DNA of 64,000 nt from Clostridium bornimense (GCF_000577895.1 NZ_HG917869.1:62001-126000); one strand, 5' to 3'; counted from the first letter of the stretch, positions 16,543 through 24,344 are shown. Numbers and translations: made by a program. The notes: a model not told the origin generated them from the sequence alone.

Positions 16543-16926
16543 ATGTTTAGTTTTATGGCTTTACTAGTTCATCAATTTGAAGAATATGTACTACCTGGTG
16601 GTGGACCTGTAGTAATTAATAAAGCTAACTTTGGTGAAAAAGTTAATTATCGTAATTATCCTGGAAATATGCAATCAGCTATGATTGTAAATAATTTAGC
16701 ATATATCTTTTATATATCTGCAATAATTTTTCCTAAAATTATTTGGCTTGGGCTTGGAACTATGTTCTTTAATTTGTTCCAATTAATAGGTCATGGTTTA
16801 AAAATGAATAAAGGTATGAAGACTTGGTATAATCCTGGATTAGCATCAGTAATTTTCTTATTTGTTCCTATAAGTATTTACTACATGTTCTTTATTGTAA
16901 ATAAACTTAAATATGGAGATGTATAA
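16543..16926 (+). CDS. HXXEE-domain membrane protein, N-terminally shortened
   Basis: The 127-residue protein has the HXXEE-family signature HQFEEYVLPGG at residues about 10-20, then about three hydrophobic helices. Family members normally carry an N-terminal helix before the motif. Here only nine residues precede it. There is a stop six bases before the ATG and no ribosome site, and the divergent TetR gene starts 35 bases away, leaving little room for a promoter. The 5' end may therefore have been lost in a rearrangement. The next gene encodes a full-length paralogue four bases downstream. The biochemical role of HXXEE proteins is not established, and conserved His/Glu residues suggest metal binding or catalysis in the membrane. 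Confidence 0.65.
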   Translation: MFSFMALLVHQFEEYVLPGGGPVVINKANFGEKVNYRNYPGNMQSAMIVNNLAYIFYISAIIFPKIIWLGLGTMFFNLFQLIGHGLKMNKGMKTWYNPGLASVIFLFVPISIYYMFFIVNKLKYGDV

Positions 16927-16929
16927 ATT

Positions 16930-17568
16930 ATGAAAAAATTTTTACTAAGACATTTTTATAATATAAGCTTAGGTATTGGAATAGTTGTACTTATTGGTGC
17001 TATTATATTTTGGAAAGATATGAGCTTTCTACAAGGGCTAGCTGTATTAAACTTTGCAGTAATCAATTTTCACTTCTTTGAAGAATTTGGTTTTCCAGGC
17101 GGGTTTCCTAAGTTTTGCAATACGATATTTGCTTGCAAAAACAGTCCTGCACCTGACAGATACCCACTTAATCAAATGTCAGCTTTTTTAACTAACTGGG
17201 TAACTGCAATAGTATTATATTTACCACCAATATTTTTTCCAGATGTAATTTGGTTTGGTCTTGCACCAATTTTATTTGGTGGTGTAGCTCAACTTCTTAT
17301 GCATGGAATTTATAATAATATAGTATTAAAAAAATTCTACAATGCGGGACTAGCAGCTGTTTTATTTGGGCATGTACCAATAGCAATATGCTATATATAT
17401 TATATTACGGTACACAATTTAGCTAGTGGATGGGATTATTTAATAGGTACAGTTATCATGGTTTTATGGTATGTTGTTGTTGTACGTATCATTATTAATA
17501 AGACATTTGAAGATGTAAATTCTCCTTATCCATTTGATGAAGTTGAAATGAATAAATTTAAAAAATAG
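16930..17568 (+). CDS. HXXEE-domain integral membrane protein
   Basis: This 212-residue paralogue of the preceding gene has six hydrophobic segments. The HXXEE motif (FHFFEEFGFPGGFP) is at about residues 48-61, and a second conserved His-rich stretch (LLMHGIYNN) near 120 is followed by GHVPIAICY. The stop-to-start gap with its neighbour is three bases, so the pair is cotranscribed. It is controlled, by position, by the divergent TetR protein. Function is unknown. The C-terminal tail (NSPYPFDEVEMNKF) is soluble. Confidence 0.8.
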   Translation: MKKFLLRHFYNISLGIGIVVLIGAIIFWKDMSFLQGLAVLNFAVINFHFFEEFGFPGGFPKFCNTIFACKNSPAPDRYPLNQMSAFLTNWVTAIVLYLPPIFFPDVIWFGLAPILFGGVAQLLMHGIYNNIVLKKFYNAGLAAVLFGHVPIAICYIYYITVHNLASGWDYLIGTVIMVLWYVVVVRIIINKTFEDVNSPYPFDEVEMNKFKK

Positions 17569-17830
17569 AAATTGATGTATATTGTTTATGCACTTCTTAT
17601 GTGCAAAAAGAGAGGATTCAATTATTTTCGAATCCTTTCTTTTTTAATATAAAAACACACATAGAATACATATAAAAAAACACCATAGGTCGATAGAGTG
17701 AAAATTAAACAAAAGTGAAACAGTAATAATTATTCCAGTTTACAAAAATTCATTTATAATTAGTGGAGTATGATGATATAATATCAAAACTAGAGTAGAA
17801 TATTTTTGATAATTAAATTAGAAGGATGAT
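17569..17830 (+). repeat. Mosaic intergenic copy of three segments from 41.9-44.6 kb
   Basis: Bases 17569-17700 match 41907-42040 (terminator plus CACATAGAATACATATAAAA). Bases 17702-17737 match 42151-42187, which is inside the coding start of the GT2 gene (AAACAAAAGTGAA, ATAATTATTCCAG). Bases 17738-17830 match 44521-44628 upstream of the stand-alone GtrA gene. The three segments keep their order but the 2.3 kb between them is missing here. It looks like the scar left after deletion of a copy of that cluster. Confidence 0.75.
17605..17646 (+). terminator. Terminator of the HXXEE operon (repeat copy)
   Basis: AAAGAGAGGATTC pairs with GAATCCTTTCTTT (one mismatch), followed by Ts. It is the same family as the hairpin at 41942-41982. 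Confidence 0.8.
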
Positions 17831-17935
17831 AAAAGAGTTAAACAAAAAATGTATAGAAATGGAGCCAATAAGAATAGATAATTATTAATAAGCTATAAAA
17901 GCGAATTATAAATTGGTAGAAAGAAGGTGATTGAT

Positions 17936-19060
17936 ATGAAGAATAAGAATTTTATAGTGGCAGGTGTATTTGTAGTTTTTATTTTTATCGTATCATTACT
18001 AAACATTATCTCACCAACAAAAATATACTCGGAAAAAGAAAAAAGAAAACTAGCTCAATCACCGGAATTAAATAAAGAAACAATATTCTCAGGAAAATTT
18101 ACACGAGAATACGAAGAATACTTCAATGACCAATTTGTATTTAGAGATAATTGGATTAGTTTAAACACAAAATATAAAATCTTATCTCTGAACAAAGATA
18201 TAAATGACGTATATCTAGGCAAGGACAATTACTTATTTGAAGATACATCGTCATACGATACAAAAAAACTATATAAAAACATGGACCATTTGAAAAATTT
18301 AATAATTAAATATAAAGATTCAATTGGAGAAAATAATATTAATATTATGTTGATTCCTAATGGTAGTGAGATTTTATCAGATAAGCTTCCTAAATATGCT
18401 ACAGTTTTAGACCAGCAAAGGATATTAAAAGATGCGGAAGTTATGTATAAGGATAATTTCATCAACACATACGATATTCTAAAAAGAAATAAGTCTAAGT
18501 ACATATACTATAAAACAGATCATCACTGGACTACTCTTGGTGCATATTATGCATACAATGCTTGGGCTGATAAAACAAACCATGAAATAGAAACATTTTC
18601 ATCAGATAATACAAAAATAGTTTCTACTAATTTTTTAGGTACTATATATTCAAAAATTAATTATGCAAAAGAGCCTGATATCATAACTATTTACAATCCA
18701 GAAGAAAAATATAGCGTAAACTATGATTCAAATACTTCTAGTAGCACTAGTTTATATAACTTAGAATACCTAGAAAAGAAAGACCAATATTCAGTATTTT
18801 TAGATGGTAATCATGGATTAGTAACCATAACATCTTCAAACACCAATGGTAAAAATCTTCTCATAATAAAAGATTCATACGCCAATTGTTTTATACCATT
18901 CATTGCAGATGAGTATGAAAAGATTCATGTAATAGACTTAAGATACTATAACTCAAGCCTCGAAAGTTATATTGAAGATAATGATATTTCCGAGTTATTA
19001 GTTTTATACAATATTAATTCTATTGCAAAGGATACAAATCTATATAAAGTAACAAGATAA
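17936..19060 (+). CDS. DHHW-family (AlgX/AlgJ-like) polysaccharide O-acetylation protein
   Basis: This 374-residue protein has one N-terminal membrane anchor (about residues 5-24) and an extracellular SGNH-hydrolase-like domain of the AlgX/AlgJ type. The DHHW motif is visible as YYKTDHHWTTLGAYY, and the late DSYANCFIPF carries the Ser-like nucleophile region. Such proteins pass acetyl groups to a surface polysaccharide together with an MBOAT acyltransferase, here encoded at 19947. I prefer ATG 17936 over GTG 17927 because AAGAAGGTGA lies at correct distance. A DUF4358 lipoprotein gene sits between the two on the other strand. The accepting polymer is unknown. Confidence 0.88.
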   Translation: MKNKNFIVAGVFVVFIFIVSLLNIISPTKIYSEKEKRKLAQSPELNKETIFSGKFTREYEEYFNDQFVFRDNWISLNTKYKILSLNKDINDVYLGKDNYLFEDTSSYDTKKLYKNMDHLKNLIIKYKDSIGENNINIMLIPNGSEILSDKLPKYATVLDQQRILKDAEVMYKDNFINTYDILKRNKSKYIYYKTDHHWTTLGAYYAYNAWADKTNHEIETFSSDNTKIVSTNFLGTIYSKINYAKEPDIITIYNPEEKYSVNYDSNTSSSTSLYNLEYLEKKDQYSVFLDGNHGLVTITSSNTNGKNLLIIKDSYANCFIPFIADEYEKIHVIDLRYYNSSLESYIEDNDISELLVLYNINSIAKDTNLYKVTR

Positions 19061-19070
19061 TATATATGAA

Positions 19071-19124
19071 AAAAGCAAATTATTTTACTCACTAAGATGA
19101 TGATAAAATAATTTGCTTTTCTTT
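19071..19124. terminator. Bidirectional terminator
   Basis: AAAAGCAAATTATTTTA (19071-19087) is a perfect match to the complement at 19104-19120, with T or A runs outside. It serves both the DHHW gene and the converging lipoprotein gene. Confidence 0.85.
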
Positions 19125-19173
19125 ATTAATTAATAACAATTTAAAGTGCTATATAATACTTAATATATAGCAA

Positions 19174-19764
19174 CTACTTAGTATTTAACATATCATCTAT
19201 AATATTTTTAGCAATATCATTTTGATCTTCATAATACGCTAGAAGTTCACTATCTTCTTCTAAAGAATCATCATAACCACCAAGCATTATAAAAAATACA
19301 TAATCATCATATTTATAAACCTCAGATGATTGAGTCTTTAATTCATTCATAGGATACATCATAGTATCATTAATTAACATATCTCTATACTCAGTCAAAG
19401 CATCAAAAACCTCGTTTACTTTACCTTCTTTAGCTTCTACAGCAACAAAAGTATCAACATGAGTACTCATAGCAGGAATATCTGCTACTGCATCTTTGTA
19501 CATATCATCAGTTAAACCAAATCTTTCATTAATTTCTTCTTTACTTAAAGACATAGTAGCTAAATATTTATCTCCATAAGCATCTACAACAGCTTTACGA
19601 ATTGCCTCAACACTTTTTTCTGCTACGACCCCATCATTATTTTCACTGTTTTCAATTCCAGTAGATTGCTGATTGTTCAAAGTAACATCACTTTTAGCAC
19701 ATCCTACTAAAGATGTAACCCCTAAAGTAGCTGCTAAAAATAGCACTAATATTTTTTTCTTCAT
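19174..19764 (-). CDS. DUF4358-family lipoprotein
   Basis: This 196-residue lipoprotein starts with MKKKILVLFLAATLGVTSLVGC. The lipobox LVGC puts the lipid-modified Cys at about residue 22, followed by a Ser/Asn-rich spacer. The mature domain (about 50-196) matches the DUF4358 pattern (AIRKAVVDAYGDKYLA, a VAVEAKEGK strand, ending DVLKTK-like helix). In clostridia this domain is commonly encoded next to DHHW and MBOAT proteins, as here, so it probably takes part in surface polymer acetylation. The direct biochemical role is unknown. It is unusual in being inverted between the two partners. Confidence 0.82.
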   Translation of the reverse strand: MKKKILVLFLAATLGVTSLVGCAKSDVTLNNQQSTGIENSENNDGVVAEKSVEAIRKAVVDAYGDKYLATMSLSKEEINERFGLTDDMYKDAVADIPAMSTHVDTFVAVEAKEGKVNEVFDALTEYRDMLINDTMMYPMNELKTQSSEVYKYDDYVFFIMLGGYDDSLEEDSELLAYYEDQNDIAKNIIDDMLNTK

Positions 19765-19946
19765 ATGTTTTCCTCAACTTTCTTTTGTTTAGCATTACTT
19801 AAATAGTTATAGTTACATTATACATTTTAATTCAACAATTGACGATATGTTTATAATAATATAAAGTGAACTTATAATTATATAATATACCTGTGTATAG
19901 TCTTCTTTTAAATATTTAACTAAATTAAAGAATGAGGTGATATAAA

Positions 19947-21344
19947 TTGGTTTTCAGTAGTCTAACATTTATGTTTGCTTTTTTACCCATGGTTTTATTA
20001 GCTTATTTTATCATGCCAAAAGCAGTACGAAATCTAACACTATTTCTATTCAGTTTATTATTTTATGCCTGGGGAGAACCTATATATATTTTAATAATGA
20101 TTTTCTCTACAATAGTAGATTACTTCCATGGCATGTTAATCTATAAATATAAGCAATGTGATAATAATAAAAAATCTAGACTAATTTTGATATCGTCTAT
20201 CTTCATAAACTTATCACTATTGGTATTTTTTAAGTATTCTGATTTCTTTATATCAAGTGTAAATACTATATTCGGCTCTAATTTAAAATTATTAAATTTA
20301 AGCTTGCCAATTGGTATATCTTTTTATACGTTTCAAACTATGTCCTACTCTATAGATATTTATAGAGGTACCGTTACTCCTCAAAGAAATATAATTGATT
20401 TTGGGACTTATGTTGCACTATTCCCCCAATTAATAGCAGGACCTATTGTTCAATATAAGACAATAGCTCATCAACTAAGGAACAGAAAAGAAAGTCTAGA
20501 CCAATTTACATATGGAATAATTAGATTTGTATCTGGACTTGGGAAAAAAGTACTTATTGCAAACAATGTTGGACTTATATGGGAAGAGATAATCTCAAGT
20601 GACTTAAGTACTATCTCTGTTCTATCATCATGGATTGGAATAATTATGTTTGCACTACAGATATATTTTGATTTTTCCGGTTACTCGGATATGGCAATTG
20701 GACTTGGAAATATGTTTGGATTTAAATTTAAAGAAAATTTTAATTATCCTTATGAATCCAAAAGCATTACAGAGTTCTGGAGACGATGGCATATTTCATT
20801 AGGATCTTGGTTCAAAGAATATGTATATATTCCACTAGGAGGAAACAGAAGATATCAAGTAAGAAATATTTGTATAGTATGGTTACTAACAGGATTATGG
20901 CATGGGGCTAGCTGGAACTTTGTAATATGGGGAATATATTTTGGCTCAACACTGTTATTAGAAAAGTTTATACTAAAGAAGTTTTTCAACATAAATTCAA
21001 GAATATATGCTCTATTATTAATTTTAATTGGATGGGTTATCTTTGCTTTCGATAATTTACAACATGGATTAATATATATAAAATCTATGTTTTCAATTAG
21101 TAGCAATGTATTTATAGATAGCAATGCTTTATACATATTAACTTCTAATATAACTATTATAGTAATTGGTATTATTGCATCTACTAGTATTCCAAAGAAA
21201 ATTACTAGATATTTTCTAAAAGGCAAGGAAAATTCTTGGACATTCTCTATTGTTACATCAGTATATATACTAGGCATACTTATTCTTTCTACTGCTTCTT
21301 TAGTTAATAGCTCATACAATCCATTTCTATATTTTAGATTTTAG
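19947..21344 (+). CDS. MBOAT-family O-acyltransferase (AlgI/DltB-like)
   Basis: This 465-residue multi-pass enzyme (about 11 helices) moves acyl groups across the membrane for polysaccharide acetylation. The family signature is intact: FWRRWHISLGSWFKEYVYIPLGG near residues 275-297 and the catalytic His H319 in GLWHGASWNF. The TTG start at 19947 is supported by GAGGTGA at 19934-19940, and the N-terminus FSSLTFMFAFLP is typical of AlgI. It works with a DHHW protein such as the one at 17936. DltB-type teichoic acid alanylation is less likely because no dltA, dltC or dltD genes are nearby. Confidence 0.93.
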   Translation: MVFSSLTFMFAFLPMVLLAYFIMPKAVRNLTLFLFSLLFYAWGEPIYILIMIFSTIVDYFHGMLIYKYKQCDNNKKSRLILISSIFINLSLLVFFKYSDFFISSVNTIFGSNLKLLNLSLPIGISFYTFQTMSYSIDIYRGTVTPQRNIIDFGTYVALFPQLIAGPIVQYKTIAHQLRNRKESLDQFTYGIIRFVSGLGKKVLIANNVGLIWEEIISSDLSTISVLSSWIGIIMFALQIYFDFSGYSDMAIGLGNMFGFKFKENFNYPYESKSITEFWRRWHISLGSWFKEYVYIPLGGNRRYQVRNICIVWLLTGLWHGASWNFVIWGIYFGSTLLLEKFILKKFFNINSRIYALLLILIGWVIFAFDNLQHGLIYIKSMFSISSNVFIDSNALYILTSNITIIVIGIIASTSIPKKITRYFLKGKENSWTFSIVTSVYILGILILSTASLVNSSYNPFLYFRF

Positions 21345-21351
21345 AGGTTAA

Positions 21352-21476
21352 ATAACTAATTATGAAAAATCTAAAGACTTTTATGTAAATAAATTAGGTT
21401 TTGAAATTATTAGAGAGAATTATAGGATTGATGTTTTTTTGATCCAGATGGATTACCTTTAGAATTACATGAGTAA
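21352..21476 (+). pseudogene. Glyoxalase/VOC-family gene fragment
   Basis: The frame ITNYEKSKDFYVNKLGFEIIR is the first beta-alpha unit of a vicinal-oxygen-chelate protein. After REN it jumps, one base out of frame, to FFDPDGLPLELHE and a stop, which is the family's C-terminal strand. About 70 residues between them are missing and there is no start codon or ribosome site. It is therefore a deleted remnant of a roughly 125-residue gene, left after the MBOAT gene. Confidence 0.8.
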
Positions 21477-21512
21477 TATTTATCATTTTATAAAGTAATG
21501 GACTTGAAATCA

Positions 21513-21574
21513 CGAAAAAAGCAAGAATAGAATTAATATTTTCATTTGTTTTAATATGAAAATCTTGCTGTTTT
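21513..21574 (+). terminator. Hairpin after the VOC remnant
   Basis: AAAGCAAGA pairs with TCTTGCTGTTTT, with pairing of ATATTTTCAT and ATGAAAAT inside. It may be the original terminator of the VOC gene. Confidence 0.55.
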
Positions 21575-21585
21575 GATTATGGTAT

Positions 21586-21625
21586 GGTGAACCGTATCAC
21601 AAGTAAGGGATACGGTTTTTTATTA
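21586..21625 (+). repeat. Cassette-boundary repeat R3 with terminator
   Basis: GAACCGTATCACAAG at 21589-21603 is related to the boundary repeats at 22954 and 24424. Here AACCGTATC and GGATACGGTT form a hairpin followed by TTTTTT, so it also acts as a terminator. Confidence 0.6.
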
Positions 21626-21679
21626 TATGATATAATATAATAATTAAAAACACATAGAAATAAAAAAGGAGGAATGTTA

Positions 21680-22129
21680 TTGGATAATACTTTTGAACCA
21701 ATAGATACAACTACAAATTGTACAGTAGCAGATGTAAGCATTAATGATACTAATATAGGAAGTGCTACAACTACCTTAACGTACCCAATCAGGCAGCCAG
21801 AAGAGTATGTTAATGATTTTATGGTTAGCTTAAGGGCAAGCGAAATTAGAAAAGTTAGGAAATATTGTGAAGATGCAAAAAAGAGTGAGTTTCCTTGGAG
21901 TGAGATACTTTTAGCTATATCTACAACTTGTATAGGATGTTTTTTAGGAGCACTTACATCAAATGTTGAATTGAATTCATTAAAAGGAATTATTATGTAT
22001 GTAGTAAGTTTGGTAATAGCATCAGGAACATTTGTAGCATACTTATTTATACGTAGAGGTTCAATTAGTGATGTTAATGATTTAGCAGATAAAGTTAAAG
22101 AGTACATAGTTGATCCAGATAATATATAA
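21680..22129 (+). CDS. Two-TM membrane protein paired with a trypsin-like peptidase
   Basis: This 149-residue protein has no recognised family. Residues 1-40 are Thr/Asn-rich and extended (TTTNCTVADVSINDTNIG). Residues 45-78 form a charged helix. Two membrane helices follow (about 79-97, EILLAISTTCIGCFLGA, and 107-125, IMYVVSLVIASGTFVAYLF), then a charged tail. TTG 21680 is the better start, because AAGGAGG at 21666-21672 leaves only one or two bases before the in-frame ATG at 21674. The stop lies 15 bases before the peptidase gene, so they are cotranscribed. The organisation (soluble N-terminal segment, hairpin of two helices, dedicated protease) would suit a protease-activated membrane effector, but that is inference only. 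Confidence 0.65.
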   Translation: MDNTFEPIDTTTNCTVADVSINDTNIGSATTTLTYPIRQPEEYVNDFMVSLRASEIRKVRKYCEDAKKSEFPWSEILLAISTTCIGCFLGALTSNVELNSLKGIIMYVVSLVIASGTFVAYLFIRRGSISDVNDLADKVKEYIVDPDNI

Positions 22130-22144
22130 GAGGGAGGAATTATT

Positions 22145-22915
22145 ATGAATATAAATGATTTAAGTACTCAGTTACTATATACCACTGTACCTATATTTGG
22201 GATAAAAAGTGATGGATCTCAAGTGAGCGGCACTGGGTTTATTTTTTCAATTTTTGATAAAGACGACACTTCTAAATCTATACCTTTATTAATAACCAAT
22301 TACCATGTTATGGAAGATGTTATTAATGGATTTATAGAATTTTCTTTAGCAGAGAATAATATGCCTATAAAGGGAAAAAGTATCAGAATAAATTTTGATG
22401 GAGATGTACTTAAAAATAAATTAGGGAGCTTAGATTTAATAGCTATACCATTAGCTGATGCATTAAACAATTTAAATAAGAATAATATTAATGTATTTTA
22501 TAGGACTATTAGTAAAGAAATGATTCCTACTACAAGTCAAGTAGAAGAATTATCAGCTTTAGAGCAAATAACATTTATAGGATACCCTAGTGGACTTTAT
22601 GATAATTATAATAAAACGTCACTTATTCGCCAAGGTATTACAGCAACACCTATTTGGAATGATTTTAAAGGAGAACCTATTTTTCTTATAGATGCAGGAG
22701 TATTCCCAGGTTCAAGTGGTAGTCCAGTTTTTATTTATAATCAGGGGAGTTATCCTACTAAAGATGGAATTTCTATAGGAAGTCGGCTTTTATTTGTAGG
22801 AATTATTTCAGAAACTATACTGAGACAAGGAACAACATATTTAGACCTTGGGAGAGTTATTAATAGTAGAGCTATGTATAATGAACTAGAAAATATAATG
22901 AGACCATATATTTAA
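22145..22915 (+). CDS. Trypsin-like (S1/Trypsin_2) serine peptidase, cytoplasmic
   Basis: This 256-residue peptidase has no signal peptide. The triad is visible: H54 in LLITNYHVMED, D97 in LGSLDLIAIPL and S191 in DAGVFPGSSGSPVF, with the oxyanion Gly residues in place. It begins with GTGFIFS, as in the Trypsin_2 group, and lacks PDZ domains, so it is not HtrA/DegP. GGGAGGAAT precedes the ATG. Cytoplasmic trypsin-like proteases in small operons are known from several bacterial conflict systems, where they activate a partner. The partner candidate here is the 2-TM protein 15 bases upstream. A housekeeping role cannot be excluded. Confidence 0.85.
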   Translation: MNINDLSTQLLYTTVPIFGIKSDGSQVSGTGFIFSIFDKDDTSKSIPLLITNYHVMEDVINGFIEFSLAENNMPIKGKSIRINFDGDVLKNKLGSLDLIAIPLADALNNLNKNNINVFYRTISKEMIPTTSQVEELSALEQITFIGYPSGLYDNYNKTSLIRQGITATPIWNDFKGEPIFLIDAGVFPGSSGSPVFIYNQGSYPTKDGISIGSRLLFVGIISETILRQGTTYLDLGRVINSRAMYNELENIMRPYI

Positions 22916-22953
22916 ATGATTTTATCAAAACGAGCTCCGTTGGAGGTGTAACG

Positions 22954-23081
22954 GAGAACCGTACCATAAGCAAATGAGATTTTTAGTCTTGACTATTGAA
23001 ATTACTTGGTTAAGACTATTTTTTAATTTGAAAATAACGTATCATGAGCAAATATAAATTTACAAAATATGTTATAATGAA
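22954..23081 (+). repeat. Cassette-boundary repeat R1
   Basis: GAGAACCGTACCATAAGC then AAATGAGAT opens the unit, a hairpin terminator follows (TAGTCTT 22984-22990 with AAGACTA 23012-23018, then T6), and it closes with AACGTATCATGAGCAAATA and ACAAAATATGTTATAATGAA. The same order of blocks occurs at 24424-24552, on the other side of the nitrilase gene. Confidence 0.75.
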
Positions 23082-23135
23082 TTAAGTAATATATTTAAGG
23101 TAAAAGGGAAATTAGAATTTGTGGAGGTGATCATT

Positions 23136-24005
23136 GTGAGAATTTTTGCTTTAGAGTTGAACAATGATATAAAAGGAATTCAAAATCGAAAACAATATAT
23201 AGAATCTCTCATTGCAAAATTACCATCACCTGATTTGGTTGTTCTTCCAGAACTTGCAATTTGCAGTTATATGGCAAGTCAAGATATATGGCAATATGCT
23301 GATGACTGTGGAAAAGATACTGCCGTGTGGGCAACCGAAATATCACGTAAATATAATACATATATCGGTGTTGGTTATCTCGATAAAGAAAATGGAGATT
23401 ATTATAATCGCTACATGATTGCTGGTCAGAAGGGTGTCTGTGGAACTGTTACAAAATCAGAGGGGGAAGCAGCTGTCTTCAAAAGAGGTTGGTTTGAAAA
23501 TACTATTTCTACGCCATTTGGTAACGTTGGTATTGCAATATGCTATGATTCTAAACGTAAGCACTTTTATGAAAGTGTAAAGACAAAAGAATTATCACTT
23601 ATTATTTTTCCACATGGATGTCCTGCCGACCCAAAGAAAAGCAAAGAAGAAATTGAAAACAACGATTTTTTCTGCACAACTTATATGAAAGCATTTGATA
23701 TACCTGTGGTATATGTAAACAGCAAGGGAAAATTGGAATATATGCCAGGAATAATGGGACGAATGATGGCAGAAGCAGGATTTATGATGAATGGTAAATC
23801 GAAGATTTATGCTCCATCAGGAAAAAGTATTGAGGTTGATGTGGCTGAGGTCATAGCAATGGATATTTCTTTAAGTTCTAAGAAAATTAAAAATAATATT
23901 CACTTTTATGGAGATGACTTAGTGAAAGGAAATTGGCTGTTTCGTCAGTTTGTTCTAAAGCCTGATACAAAAGCAGGTATCAAAGAATACTATACAAATC
24001 GATAA
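23136..24005 (+). CDS. Carbon-nitrogen hydrolase (nitrilase superfamily)
   Basis: This 290-residue hydrolase cleaves an amide or nitrile bond. The Glu-Lys-Cys triad is visible: E39 in VVLPELAICS, K116 in AVFKRGWFEN and C136 in IAICYDSKR. I prefer GTG 23136 over 23121 because GGAGGTGA at 23123-23130 gives normal spacing. The 23121 start would place the ribosome site inside the gene. Codon choice looks slightly less AT-biased than in neighbours (GTCTGTGG, CCTGCCGACCC), and the gene is flanked by two copies of the same intergenic repeat, so acquisition by transfer is plausible. The substrate is not predictable. Simple aliphatic amidase or carbamoyl-putrescine-type activities are options. Confidence 0.88.
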   Translation: MRIFALELNNDIKGIQNRKQYIESLIAKLPSPDLVVLPELAICSYMASQDIWQYADDCGKDTAVWATEISRKYNTYIGVGYLDKENGDYYNRYMIAGQKGVCGTVTKSEGEAAVFKRGWFENTISTPFGNVGIAICYDSKRKHFYESVKTKELSLIIFPHGCPADPKKSKEEIENNDFFCTTYMKAFDIPVVYVNSKGKLEYMPGIMGRMMAEAGFMMNGKSKIYAPSGKSIEVDVAEVIAMDISLSSKKIKNNIHFYGDDLVKGNWLFRQFVLKPDTKAGIKEYYTNR

Positions 24006-24079
24006 ATCCCAATTTGTAGGTGAGTTCAATTCTAAAAAAATTAATGTTTATTTTTATAAAAATTTGATATAATATAAAT

Positions 24080-24209
24080 AAGAAAAGCTTAGTGTTGGTA
24101 GCACTAAGCAATCCTTAGAACATTTATTTTGTTTTAGGGCTATTGGATAAAATTTATTATATGAATTTAAGAGTTTAAAGCACTATTCTTGGTCGGATGG
24201 GTGCTTTTT
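24080..24209 (+). ncRNA. Candidate antisense RNA (type I antitoxin-like)
   Basis: A TATAAT at 24068-24073 gives a start near 24080. The transcript contains hairpins CTTAGTG/CACTAAG (24088-24108) and CCTTAGAACA/TGTTTTAGG (24113-24139). It ends in AAAGCAC (24177-24183)/GTGCTTT (24201-24207) plus a T run. Its last 27 bases are antisense to the end of the small ORF at 24183-24344, and the whole RNA is antisense to that gene's 3' UTR. The -35 region (TGTTTA) is weak. Confidence 0.5.
24087..24109 (-). terminator. Minus-strand terminator of the small toxin-like gene
   Basis: GCTTAGTG (24087-24094) and CACTAAGC (24102-24109) form an 8-bp perfect stem with a 7-base loop. Read on the minus strand it is followed by TTTTC. 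Confidence 0.65.
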
Positions 24210-24344
24210 CTCTTTGCCATTAAGTTCTATATGAATACCAAGAAATTTAATCTTGATAATTAACTTAGAAATAAAAAGATTATGTTTTAAAACTAACCTA
24301 ATAATATAGATTGTAGCAAAACTTTTTATTATTAATTCTAGCAT
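24183..24344 (-). CDS. Candidate type I toxin-like small hydrophobic peptide (53 aa)
   Basis: The minus-strand frame from ATG 24344 to TAG 24183 encodes 53 residues. A membrane segment (LELIIKSFATIYIIRLVL) is followed by a Lys-rich region (ISKLIIKIKFLGIHI) and a polar tail (NGKEKKHPSDQE). The ribosome site is strong (AAGGGGGGTGG just upstream). GTG 24353 and TTG 24350 are alternative starts. A minus-strand terminator (GCTTAGTG/CACTAAGC at 24087-24109, then TTTT) gives a defined 3' UTR. A plus-strand RNA overlaps that UTR and the stop codon. This is the geometry of TxpA/RatA-type type I toxin-antitoxin pairs. I do not claim sequence homology, only architecture. The tail could also fit a holin-like peptide. 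Confidence 0.55.
   Translation of the reverse strand: MLELIIKSFATIYIIRLVLKHNLFISKLIIKIKFLGIHIELNGKEKKHPSDQE

Noticed and set aside
20855-21319. Minus-strand 154-codon ORF opposite the MBOAT gene
   Set aside because: It is antisense to the conserved catalytic part of the MBOAT acyltransferase and has no ribosome site.
21577-22107. Minus-strand 176-codon ORF opposite the 2-TM gene
   Set aside because: It is antisense to a frame with a strong ribosome site and sensible membrane topology, and its own composition is that of a reverse-strand shadow.
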